A stretch of 64,000 nt of DNA from Alphaproteobacteria bacterium (GTDB lineage Bacteria > Pseudomonadota > Alphaproteobacteria > JAUHZC01), in assembly GCA_023898725.1 (NCBI GenBank), contig CP060236.1, positions 748,501-812,500 of the forward strand, written 5' to 3'. Below, piece by piece: positions 32,783 to 40,645 of the stretch. The notes beneath the pieces were generated by a model. That model searched no databases and was not told the DNA's origin. It worked only from the letters and a program-made list of their open reading frames with translations. The translations under genes were made by a program, and so were the position numbers. The number at the start of each line of letters is the position of its first letter. The stretch's first letter is position 1.

Positions 32783-34075
32783 ATGACAAAAAATCATACA
32801 TCTGCGATTCGCTTAGTTTTAGGAGTTTTTGGAGGAAATACCCTTGAATTTTTTGATGCGACGCTCATGGGGTTTTTGCTGCCTCATATTCACTATGTTT
32901 TTTTTCCAACAGACGGAGGTGGGGAAAGTTCTTTAAGTTATGTGTTATTTTCAGCGGCGTACATTAGCCGTCCTCTGGGTGCCTATTTTTGGGGATGGGT
33001 GGCGGATAAATATCATTTAAGCAGGGCGTTGCGGGGATCTGTCTTGATGATGGCAATGGCAACACTGGCTATTGGGCTAATCCCCAGCCATGAAAGTATA
33101 GGTATATTTTCTGCATTTTTATTGGGAGTATGTCGGTTTGTACAGGGGCTCTCCGTCGGAGGCGAGTATGGTACGGCCAGCACATATTTGTATGAAAAAT
33201 ACAAACATACTCACCTTAATACCCATATAAATTTTTTGAATGCAAGCAACTTTATGGGAGCTGTTCTTGCCTGTGTTGTCAGCTTTTTTATTGTTACGAT
33301 GGCATCTTGGTATCCAGGTGGATGGCGCCTAGCCTTTGTTTTTTCAGGGCTTTTGGGGTTTTCTTTTTTCATTTTAAGGCAGCAAGTGGACGTCGCTCGT
33401 CCTACAATGCGTAACCGCCATCAAGATATAGACATTCTTTCATCTGGGGTTCTTTTTCGCAAATTTTTGCGCTGTGCCTGTATTGGAGGTCTTTCCGCTG
33501 CACCATATATGCTGTTCAATATCTACCTTACCAATGAACTGATTGCCTGTTTCGGTATAGAAACGAATGTAAAAATTCTTATTAATATGCTGATATGTGT
33601 GGGTTATATGGTCCTTTATCCACTTTTTGGTATATTGGCAGATGCAAGAGGTCATCTGTTTAACATGCGCGTCGGAAGTATTTTTTTGTGTATCTGTGGT
33701 GGTGTTGGGGTAAGTATTTTTCCAGATGCTCCGTTAAGAACCGTTGTTGGCTTGCAGCTTGCTGTGAATCTGTGTGCTATTTTGTATTCTTCCGGAATCA
33801 ACACCTATGTTATGGATGATTTCCCCGAAAAATACAGATGCCGAGGAGTGACAACAAGTTTAACACTGGGAGCTGCCCTGATGGGGAGTGCCATGATTCC
33901 AATCGTGAATAGTTTTCGCGAAACAGGGGTGCATCTTCAAATGATGTGTAGTTACCTTGTTTTTATGTCCCTGATTGTCCTATGGATTATTGGCGTTCCC
34001 AGAAGGGGTGAATCCTCTGTGAGGAAAGAAGGGTCTTTGTATACAAAAAATGTACACATACAAAAAGCGTCGTGA
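32783..34075 (+). CDS. MFS transporter of the metabolite:proton symporter (MHS/ProP-like) family
   Basis: 430 residues, about twelve membrane segments. MHS signatures: GNTLEFFDATLMGFLLP in TM1 (family G...E.YD...Y), AAYISRPLGAYFWGWVADKYH (R-P-x-G loop with G...D) and VCRFVQGLSVGGEYGTASTYLYE (RxxQGxxxGGE). Members import organic acids, betaines or proline with protons. The substrate cannot be read. In reduced bacteria similar proteins are often expanded for host metabolite uptake. There is no Shine-Dalgarno before ATG 32783 and TATACT directly abuts it; later starts would cut the first helix. A weak promoter TTGATT (32728-32733)/TAAAAG lies upstream. Confidence 0.88.
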   Translation: MTKNHTSAIRLVLGVFGGNTLEFFDATLMGFLLPHIHYVFFPTDGGGESSLSYVLFSAAYISRPLGAYFWGWVADKYHLSRALRGSVLMMAMATLAIGLIPSHESIGIFSAFLLGVCRFVQGLSVGGEYGTASTYLYEKYKHTHLNTHINFLNASNFMGAVLACVVSFFIVTMASWYPGGWRLAFVFSGLLGFSFFILRQQVDVARPTMRNRHQDIDILSSGVLFRKFLRCACIGGLSAAPYMLFNIYLTNELIACFGIETNVKILINMLICVGYMVLYPLFGILADARGHLFNMRVGSIFLCICGGVGVSIFPDAPLRTVVGLQLAVNLCAILYSSGINTYVMDDFPEKYRCRGVTTSLTLGAALMGSAMIPIVNSFRETGVHLQMMCSYLVFMSLIVLWIIGVPRRGESSVRKEGSLYTKNVHIQKAS

Positions 34076-34181
34076 AGAAACCTCTTCACAGTTTTGAAGA
34101 TCTTTCGCGTAGGATTTACTCTCAATATCCATTATACTTAGGCTAACAGATAAAAATACAGAAAAAGGTTATGGCTGGCCA

Positions 34182-35375
34182 ATGATAGCTCTTACCAATT
34201 TTGTTCGGCGTATTGAGGGGTCCCGTACGTTGAAACTCAATGCAGCGGCTCAAGAATACGCACAAAAACACTCAGACTTTATTGCCCTTACAGTGGGTGA
34301 GCCAGACTTTACCCCTCCTGAATGCGTACTTACTGCCGTGCGCAAGGGTATGCTTGATGGCGTCTGTCGCTATACAGCTGTATCAGGGCGACCTTCCTTG
34401 CTGCATGAAATACGTAACTACTTTAGGGATATGCGGGGGATTACACTGACAGATGATACTGCTGTGATCGCTACAAATGGGAGCATACAAGGTATTTTTA
34501 ATACCCTCATGGCTACGTTATTGCCCGAAGATGAGGTTTTGCTTCCACAGCCCTATTGGCCAACTTATGAGACGATGGTGCGGCTTCTGGGTGGCACTGT
34601 TGTGGGGATTGCTCTTGAGTACATCAATGATTACAAGGTGACCCCCGAAAGTTTAGCGCGCCACATCACTCCTCGAACAAAGTGGCTTCTTTTGAATAAT
34701 CCTCATAATCCTACGGGCGCTGTCTATACATATGACGAACAACAAGCCCTTGGGGATGTTCTGCGCCGCCATCCCCATGTGAATATTATATGCGATGAAA
34801 TTTATGCTCTGCTTGTTCATGACGGTCTTCCTTGTCCTAGTTTTGCCCATGTGAATGCAGATTTGGCTGACCGTGTTGTTGTGGTTGACGGTGTTTCCAA
34901 GTGTGGGGCGTTGTCAGGGTGGCGTCTAGGATTTGCTGCTGGTCCTCGCCATCTGATAGAAGCACTGGGTAAAATTCAGTCTCAACAGACATCAAATCCA
35001 AGTGTGATTTCACAAGTAGCAGCAGAAGCGCTCCTGAGGAATGGTTTTGATTTTCTCAAACCTTTTTGCGCAGAGTTGAAGGTACGGGCTGCATTTGTCC
35101 GGACGTTGTTTGCAGAACATGGTATTGTCACATCCAACCCACAGGGTGCATACTATATTCTTGCAGACATCCGTCCTTTTTTACAAAAGGCAACGGGTGA
35201 GATTGATGACGAATCCTTTGTTCACACATTAATTGCGCAAGAGCATTTGTGTGTGACGCCCGGTAGCTATTTTGCCGCCCCTGGTTATGTGCGTATTTGT
35301 TTGACAAATACAGTTGACGTCCTGGCTGAAGCCGTGAAAAGATTGCTTCATTGTTTAACGCGTCTTGTCGCATGA
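34182..35375 (+). CDS. Class I pyridoxal-phosphate aminotransferase (aspartate-type)
   Basis: 397 residues. Fold type I landmarks: ALTVGEPDFTPP, CRYTAVSGRPSLLHEI, NNPHNPTGAVY, ICDEIYALLVHDG, and DGVSKCGALSGWRLGF with the PLP lysine (SK). It fits the aspartate/prephenate or general aspartate aminotransferase group and would transfer amino groups between aspartate or an aromatic acid and 2-oxoglutarate. A good -10 (TATACT, 34133-34138) lies 43 bases upstream but its -35 is poor. It begins an operon whose next gene overlaps its stop. Confidence 0.9.
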   Translation: MIALTNFVRRIEGSRTLKLNAAAQEYAQKHSDFIALTVGEPDFTPPECVLTAVRKGMLDGVCRYTAVSGRPSLLHEIRNYFRDMRGITLTDDTAVIATNGSIQGIFNTLMATLLPEDEVLLPQPYWPTYETMVRLLGGTVVGIALEYINDYKVTPESLARHITPRTKWLLLNNPHNPTGAVYTYDEQQALGDVLRRHPHVNIICDEIYALLVHDGLPCPSFAHVNADLADRVVVVDGVSKCGALSGWRLGFAAGPRHLIEALGKIQSQQTSNPSVISQVAAEALLRNGFDFLKPFCAELKVRAAFVRTLFAEHGIVTSNPQGAYYILADIRPFLQKATGEIDDESFVHTLIAQEHLCVTPGSYFAAPGYVRICLTNTVDVLAEAVKRLLHCLTRLVA

Positions 35376-36034
35376 TATACTTTTTCTTGAGTACCGTTAG
35401 CTTGTTACAAGTATCTGTGATTGATGAAGGTGTACCGCGTGATGATGGGCGCCCTGTTGTTGAGCGCCGGATCCCTCTTGCTGTGCCTGATAGACCTGTT
35501 GATAATGATCTTAATCGTGCACAGCTCGCCTCTCGCAAGGATCGCAAAAGAGAAGCCCGGAGAGATGGTGGCATTTTCATAACACGTGAACAGCCCTCTT
35601 CACGTGGAGAAGCCCCAAGAAGCGGTGGTGGTCTGGCAAGAAAAAACGCCCTATGGCGCTCATTGCCATCATCACATATGCGTCCTCCGTCTGCCATTTC
35701 TTTTCGTGACGGCCTTACTGTTGTGGAGGGTGATATCGATACCACCGTTTTGGCCTCTCATTCACAACGCGGAAAAAGAGGGCGCAGGCGCAAAATTCCG
35801 AATCCAATACGCATTTTCCATAGTAGCTTGTTTGCATCTGGTGCTGGGGGAAATATGGGAAAAGCTCTCATCCCCAGAGGAACTTCTGTTGGGCAACTGC
35901 GCAAAAAACCAACGTCTGGCCAGATTATTCCTGTGGTAGGGGGGGCAGGGGCAGATTATGCTATAGGGCATGATCTAAAACAGAGATTGCAGAAAAAAGA
36001 ACGCACCCGGCAGAAGAAATCCAAGAAGAAATAA
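35372..36034 (+). CDS. Basic, low-complexity protein of unknown function
   Basis: 220 residues, unrecognised. ATG 35372 overlaps the aminotransferase stop as ATGA, which argues that it is really translated. A short hydrophobic start (MIYFFLSTVSLLQVS) could be a weak signal or anchor. The rest is rich in arginine, lysine, glycine and serine, with clusters such as RKDRKREARR, KRGRRRK and a C-terminal run of lysines (KKERTRQKKSKKK). This suggests a nucleic-acid-binding or exported disordered protein. It sits two bases before ygfZ in a four-gene operon. Confidence 0.6.
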   Translation: MIYFFLSTVSLLQVSVIDEGVPRDDGRPVVERRIPLAVPDRPVDNDLNRAQLASRKDRKREARRDGGIFITREQPSSRGEAPRSGGGLARKNALWRSLPSSHMRPPSAISFRDGLTVVEGDIDTTVLASHSQRGKRGRRRKIPNPIRIFHSSLFASGAGGNMGKALIPRGTSVGQLRKKPTSGQIIPVVGGAGADYAIGHDLKQRLQKKERTRQKKSKKK

Positions 36035-36036
36035 TC

Positions 36037-36960
36037 ATGTACTCCCAAACTGTAACCATACTGCCTTATCGCATGTGTATTGATATCAAAGGCACCCAGT
36101 GGCGCTCTTTTTTGCAGGGGTTATTAACGTGTGACCTGGCCGCCGTTTTGGCGGGAGATCTTGTTTATGGTTATTTGCTCACACCGCGCAGTAAAGTGAT
36201 AGCAGATATTTTTGTTTACACCCATTCGTTTGGTGTGCCGATAGGAGCGCCAGACGTTGGTGGCGTGACTCTGTCGTGTGATGCCCGTGTTGGTTCTCGT
36301 GTGTTACAGTTACTGATGATGTACAAGCTGCGGTGTGATGTGACAATTGCTGAAAATGCGGATTTGGTAGAATGTATTACGTACACCCCCTTTGCGTCTT
36401 TTTTGGGGGGAGGGGACCCTCGTGTGCCACAACGGGGGGATAGTCCCCCCGCGTTAGGTTATCGCTATCTTATTACTTCTTTCGAACAAGAATCATTGAA
36501 AGAAAAACGCGCCCAGGATTCCGTGATGTATAACCAGTGGCGTCAAAAGCGCCTTCTTATGGGTGTTTTAGAGGGCGTTCGTGAGTATGGCGAAGACCAA
36601 CTGTTTCCCATGGAAACCAATGGTGCCTTCATCAATGCCCTTTCTTGGAATAAGGGCTGCTATGTTGGTCAAGAGCTTATAACACGCACGCAACACGCTG
36701 GTGAAGTTCGCAAGTACGTCTTCGCAGGAGTACCCGCGCAAGGATCATCAGTAGATGAGAGTCCTCAAGAAGTCTACTATAAAGGTGTGCGTGTTGGTAA
36801 GCTCCTTTTTTGTTACAATCACGTATGTGCATTGATGCTTAGATATCGGGATTTTCCGGTGGTGGATGGTGTTTTGGTAACGCTGAAAGATGGAACAGAA
36901 GTGAGTGTGCGTATCCCGCCATTTTTGGCATCTGTCGTTAAAGAAAAGAGTGCCTCATGA
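36037..36960 (+). CDS. ygfZ: YgfZ/GcvT-like folate-binding protein
   Basis: 307 residues. The family signature KGCYVGQE is present (about residue 207), preceded by FPMETNGAFINALSWN and followed by LITRTQHAGEVRKYV, which is diagnostic for YgfZ. The N-terminal GcvT-like domain includes WRSFLQGLLTCDL and GYLLTPRSKVIADIFVY. YgfZ uses tetrahydrofolate and supports some iron-sulfur enzymes, such as MiaB. It overlaps ubiG as ATGA. Confidence 0.92.
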   Translation: MYSQTVTILPYRMCIDIKGTQWRSFLQGLLTCDLAAVLAGDLVYGYLLTPRSKVIADIFVYTHSFGVPIGAPDVGGVTLSCDARVGSRVLQLLMMYKLRCDVTIAENADLVECITYTPFASFLGGGDPRVPQRGDSPPALGYRYLITSFEQESLKEKRAQDSVMYNQWRQKRLLMGVLEGVREYGEDQLFPMETNGAFINALSWNKGCYVGQELITRTQHAGEVRKYVFAGVPAQGSSVDESPQEVYYKGVRVGKLLFCYNHVCALMLRYRDFPVVDGVLVTLKDGTEVSVRIPPFLASVVKEKSAS

Positions 36961-37664
36961 CAACGTCCTCCATTGACTTAGATGAAGTTGAAAAATTTGA
37001 ACGAATGGCTAAGGGGTGGTGGTCAGAAAGAGGAGAGCATGGATTGTTGCATGATTTGCTTCCCTTGCGTATGCAGTACATCATGCGTGTGGCGACTCGT
37101 GCTGGTTTCGGCACACTCAAAGGCATGCGAATTCTTGATGTTGGGTGTGGGGGAGGTGTTTTGTGCGAGGCACTAACCCGCTGCGGTGCGTTGGTGGTGG
37201 GTGTTGATGCATCGCCAACCAGTATCGCAATTGCCCGAGAGCATGCCGAAAAAAATACCCTCGCAATAACCTATGTGGAGGGTGAGGTTGCTGATATACA
37301 AGGGGAGTTCGATTTGGTGATTGCCTTTGAAGTCATTGAGCATGTGACAGACCCATCGGAATTTCTGCGGGCGATACAGGCACGCATTGCTTCTGGGGGA
37401 GTTGCTGTTTTATCGACAATAAACCGCACGAAGCTTTCACGGTGGATGGTCATTGGGCTAGCTGAAAATATTCTTAAGCTTCTTCCGGAAGGAACACATG
37501 ACTGGAATAAGTTTATCACCCCTGCTGAGATTGCACGCTATGTTCGCGCATGTTCGGGAATCTTATGTGATGTGCAGGGATATATGTTCAATCCCTGTAC
37601 GCGTCAAGGGTGTTTCATTGGCTTAACGCAAGTGAATTATTTCGCGAGCTTTGTGTGTACGTAA
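36957..37664 (+). CDS. ubiG: Ubiquinone biosynthesis O-methyltransferase UbiG
   Basis: 235 residues. UbiG features: DLDEVEKFERMAKGWW at the start, SAM loop ILDVGCGGGVLCEAL (about residue 62), FEVIEHVTDP, and TINRT followed by EGTHDWNKFITPAEI. UbiG methylates two hydroxyls of the ring during ubiquinone synthesis. Presence of ubiquinone fits the alternative oxidase at the right end of the window. Last gene of the aminotransferase operon. Confidence 0.96.
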   Translation: MTTSSIDLDEVEKFERMAKGWWSERGEHGLLHDLLPLRMQYIMRVATRAGFGTLKGMRILDVGCGGGVLCEALTRCGALVVGVDASPTSIAIAREHAEKNTLAITYVEGEVADIQGEFDLVIAFEVIEHVTDPSEFLRAIQARIASGGVAVLSTINRTKLSRWMVIGLAENILKLLPEGTHDWNKFITPAEIARYVRACSGILCDVQGYMFNPCTRQGCFIGLTQVNYFASFVCT

Positions 37665-37686
37665 AAGAGCATTTTTGGGATCGGAC

Positions 37687-37941
37687 CTAAGCCAAAAGCT
37701 TCATCAGTCTGCCATTGGCATGTAGTGCGTATAACTCATCACATCCTCCGATGTGCTTGTCACCAATAAAAATTTGTGGAACAGTTGTGCTCCCATTAGA
37801 TTTCTGGAGCATCTCATCCCGTTTTTCTTCATGAAGATCAATCCGCACCTCATTATAGGCGATACCAATTTTGTCAAATAGTGCCTTAGCCCGCACACAA
37901 TAGGGACAAACGGATTTGGAGTAAATGGTAACGTGGGACAT
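37687..37941 (-). CDS. grxC: Glutaredoxin 3
   Basis: 84 residues, normal for GrxC. Active site SVCPYCVRAK (CPYC, near residue 11), cis-proline in TTVPQIFIGDKHIGGCDEL. It reduces disulfides and glutathione adducts. ATG 37941 is preceded by AAGG at good spacing. The frame continues upstream through a hydrophobic segment overlapping comF; that longer form is not supported. Confidence 0.95.
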   Translation of the reverse strand: MSHVTIYSKSVCPYCVRAKALFDKIGIAYNEVRIDLHEEKRDEMLQKSNGSTTVPQIFIGDKHIGGCDELYALHANGRLMKLLA

Positions 37942-38029
37942 TGGAAAACCTTTTGTTGTGGTGAGTAGTGGGCGATCAAAAAAGCGTTCTGTAAAACAAT
38001 GAGAAAAGAGAAACCCGATTGCAATGGCA

Positions 38030-38698
38030 CTAAAAAGAATAAGAATTCGGATCTTTTTTTGTGGCCAGTGCAAAAACGCAGGCTTTAACATTTGCAACTC
38101 CCCCATCTGTCAGCAGGACTTTTGCACATTCTACAAGTGTTGCGCCTGAAGTGCAAACATCATCGAGAAGAATAATATCTTTTCTCATAAGATGAGAGTG
38201 GGCATTGGGCCTTAGGCCTATAGCATTATGGATATTTTGGTAGCGCTTTAAGAAAGTTTTCTTTTTTTGTTGGGGTGTATTACGGCGCCGTACCAGCGCG
38301 TCAACGACTGTTCCTTGATGAAATCTCTGAGCCATCTCTTTGGCTAACTCCATGGACTGGTTATAGCCCCGGGATACAAGGCGTAGAGGGTGTGCTGGTA
38401 CCGGACAAAAGATAACACTGCCAGGTGTGTCTATGAGTGGATACATGAGTTCTGTCATAAATTTTGCGACATGGGGATTTTTTCGATACTTCAAAAGCAT
38501 AATAAAATCACGAATAAGGCCACGGTAAGAAAAATTTGCGGTGACGATAAGTTTTTTATCTTTCCCTGGAGATAAAGCAATATCAAGAATTTTTTGGGAT
38601 ATTTCTTTCCGACTGGAAATTTTTTTACGACACATAGTGCAAATAGAGAACTGTATGGTTGTTGGTTCATTGCAAATGAAACACCTAAAAAATATCAT
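38030..38698 (-). CDS. comF: ComF-family phosphoribosyltransferase-like protein
   Basis: 222 residues. An N-terminal zinc-knuckle (CFIC...CTMC, residues 6-22) precedes the phosphoribosyltransferase core: FCPVPAHPLRLVSRGYNQSMELAK and the PRPP loop DIILLDDVCTSGATL. ComF helps single-strand DNA handling in competence in some bacteria; in others its role is unknown. It is followed at 89 bases by grxC, as in many alphaproteobacteria. Confidence 0.92.
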   Translation of the reverse strand: MIFFRCFICNEPTTIQFSICTMCRKKISSRKEISQKILDIALSPGKDKKLIVTANFSYRGLIRDFIMLLKYRKNPHVAKFMTELMYPLIDTPGSVIFCPVPAHPLRLVSRGYNQSMELAKEMAQRFHQGTVVDALVRRRNTPQQKKKTFLKRYQNIHNAIGLRPNAHSHLMRKDIILLDDVCTSGATLVECAKVLLTDGGVANVKACVFALATKKDPNSYSF

Positions 38699-38762
38699 AA
38701 TACTTTACTGTCAAAAATACTGTTTAAAAATTAAAAACTTTACAAATCTTTTGTTAAAATTC

Positions 38763-38790
38763 TTTACAATCATCTGTCTCATGCTATATT
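38763..38790 (+). promoter_or_regulatory. Promoter of the small gene at 38844
   Basis: -35 TTTACA (38763-38768), 16-base spacer, -10 TATATT (38785-38790). The start point would be about 46 bases before the ATG. Confidence 0.5.
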
Positions 38791-38843
38791 CCCATATAAT
38801 AAAAAAAATTTGCCAATAATAACGTTTAAAGAGGTATTGTATC

Positions 38844-39146
38844 ATGAGTAACGATCGCATTGAGCGGAATGTCACTTTTTTGACTCCAAAAGAACAAAGT
38901 GAGATCTTGTGGGCCTTCATTATTGACTTTCGCACCCTAACACAATCATTAACCGGGGGATCCTCCCCTAGTGCTGCACAGATTGACGAACTATCATCGT
39001 TGTGCCGTGCTGTGCGCAACATCAGTCACTTGGCAAAAGAAAAATTTGATAAAAAAATATACCGCTCATTTGTGCGTCTTGAGAGTCTCATCGCTGAATT
39101 CCTACAAGCGCACAGGTCCCCACAACGTTTGGCGGCGGTTGGTTAA
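38844..39146 (+). CDS. Small helical protein of unknown function
   Basis: 100 residues, unrecognised, soluble and largely helical: ILWAFIIDFRTLTQSLT, QIDELSSLCRAVRNISHLAKEKFDKKIYRSFVRLESLIAEFLQ. The start is supported by an AAAGAGG site and a good promoter, and codon usage looks ordinary. It is monocistronic between comF and the convergent patatin gene. A regulator or adaptor of the four-helix type is possible, but no family can be named. Confidence 0.6.
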   Translation: MSNDRIERNVTFLTPKEQSEILWAFIIDFRTLTQSLTGGSSPSAAQIDELSSLCRAVRNISHLAKEKFDKKIYRSFVRLESLIAEFLQAHRSPQRLAAVG

Positions 39147-39161
39147 TCTCTTTTGTCTGTG

Positions 39162-40466
39162 TTATTCCATGTGTGGGGCTGTGTGTGCTCTGTTGTAAAA
39201 AGGTCTAAGCACGTTCATAAAGCTCTCGATAGTGGTGCGTACTTCGGGATTGTGTCCGGGATCTCCAAGACGTGCTATCGCCGCAATGACATGAGGATCA
39301 GTGGATGCCATATCAGTTAAAGAACCTGTGATGGTGCTTTGTGACCGAAAGTAATGCTGATGACCGGGATAACCTGCAGAGGGTGTTGGAAGCAATCGAT
39401 GCATTTCATCATCCACGTGGCGTGAGCTTCCACTCATGGTTGCATTTATGATTGCTCGTGCAGCACGAATAAGCCCCTCGGCGTGCAGAGCTTTGGTATT
39501 ACCGTGAGGAGCTTTTTCTCCGGTGCCAAGGGACAGCACGTACTTTTCTGATCCTGGGTATAGTTCTTCTGCCATTCGAAAAGCTTCAGCTGTGGGGTTA
39601 TTCATGCAAAGCCCTCCGTCAACACATAATGTTTCCAAACCTTCCCCATTAATGGCCGCGTGTGCGGGGAAGTATGTGGGTGCTGAGGCGCTTGCTTTCA
39701 CAGCGTCAAAAACAAAATAATCCTCTGAGAGATGTTGTTGTGCACGGTCGCTTCGAAAGTACTTTTCTCTTCCGGTATCGAGACTGAAAGCAGGTATAAG
39801 AATGTTTGTCATGGCTTCGCTTATCCAATGATCTTTAAAGTACTCTCGCAAAACATGGGATAGGCCGGTGCTTGGGAAACGCGGGCCACGCAAGCCACCA
39901 AGCGTACGGATGCGATACCCTAAAGGAGCGTGAAAAATTTTCTTTGCGTTGTGTGAGGTATAAAGAGCACGCAAGCGTTCGGCAGTGAATGCGGGTATAT
40001 GTGGTGTACTTCCAGGAAGACTTAAGGCGGCGACAATACCAGCTCCTGTAGATGTTCCTGCCATGATATCAAAAATACGACACAGGTGAAGGCCAAACTC
40101 TGATAATGTTTCGCGCTCAAGTGCAGCAAGTATTTCTGCCTCACGGCGTCCGCGAATTCCGCCTCCATCTAATGAGAGTATAAATATGGGACGCTCAATT
40201 GGGCGACCAAAGCTGTATGGGGCTAGCTGGACGCTAAAGTCCAGATCATCCATAGGAATGGTAGGCATGGGAACAGTGTTCGCGGGTGTAGGTATAACAG
40301 AAGGGGGTTCTGGGGCGTTTATGGCAGTCATAGGAACGACAAAGTTCACTCTTCGACTTTCTATGGATTCGGGAGAAGATAAATCTGAGGCAGATATTTG
40401 TCTTGAGGCTTGCGCGCCCATTGTTGCAAATAAAAAGAACAGTAAATATCTACAAATAATATACAT
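39162..40466 (-). CDS. Secreted patatin-like phospholipase
   Basis: 434 residues. A signal peptide (about residues 1-20, ending ATMGAQA) and a proline-rich spacer precede the catalytic domain: oxyanion loop D-GGGIRGR (100-107), nucleophile elbow GTSTG (137-141, Ser139) and the dyad aspartate in VDGGLCMNNP. These complete a patatin Ser-Asp dyad, so it should be active as a phospholipase A. The plain GGGIRG form is closer to eukaryotic and ExoU-like patatins than to RssA. In intracellular alphaproteobacteria, exported patatins act on host membranes; that role is inference here. Confidence 0.9.
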   Translation of the reverse strand: MYIICRYLLFFLFATMGAQASRQISASDLSSPESIESRRVNFVVPMTAINAPEPPSVIPTPANTVPMPTIPMDDLDFSVQLAPYSFGRPIERPIFILSLDGGGIRGRREAEILAALERETLSEFGLHLCRIFDIMAGTSTGAGIVAALSLPGSTPHIPAFTAERLRALYTSHNAKKIFHAPLGYRIRTLGGLRGPRFPSTGLSHVLREYFKDHWISEAMTNILIPAFSLDTGREKYFRSDRAQQHLSEDYFVFDAVKASASAPTYFPAHAAINGEGLETLCVDGGLCMNNPTAEAFRMAEELYPGSEKYVLSLGTGEKAPHGNTKALHAEGLIRAARAIINATMSGSSRHVDDEMHRLLPTPSAGYPGHQHYFRSQSTITGSLTDMASTDPHVIAAIARLGDPGHNPEVRTTIESFMNVLRPFYNRAHTAPHME

Positions 40467-40490
40467 TTATACAAATTATTTTAAGTAATT

Positions 40491-40518
40491 ATTATAGTCA
40501 GTAATTTTTGTTAATTAA
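40491..40518 (-). promoter_or_regulatory. Promoter of the patatin gene
   Basis: Minus strand perfect -10 TATAAT (40496-40491), 16-base spacer and a weak -35 TTAATT (40518-40513). The -35 lies inside a CtrA-type site, which would fit an activator replacing a good -35. Confidence 0.45.
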
Positions 40519-40525
40519 GTGTTAA
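40511..40525. promoter_or_regulatory. Possible CtrA-type site between patatin and rsh
   Basis: TTAATTAAGTGTTAA matches TTAA-N7-TTAA exactly and overlaps the -35 position of the patatin promoter. It lies about 65 bases upstream of the rsh promoter. Confidence 0.35.
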
Positions 40526-40589
40526 TATCCTCTCCTTGCTACGCAAAGACTAGAAAAAAGATTTGATACAAATGGTTTTTCTCGTGCTA

Positions 40590-40617
40590 TTGTGTAGATT
40601 GTATTATTTTGTACAAT
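40590..40617 (+). promoter_or_regulatory. Promoter of the RelA/SpoT gene
   Basis: -35 TTGTGT (40590-40595), 16-base spacer, -10 TACAAT (40612-40617). Predicted start near 40624, 22 bases before the ATG. Confidence 0.45.
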
Positions 40618-40645
40618 ATTACTTCATTAAAGCCGTGCCTCCTTC

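Noticed and set aside
37942..38106. Membrane-anchored longer form of glutaredoxin
   Set aside because: A hydrophobic segment is present in the open frame, but it overlaps comF and the start at 37941 has AAGG and gives normal GrxC length.
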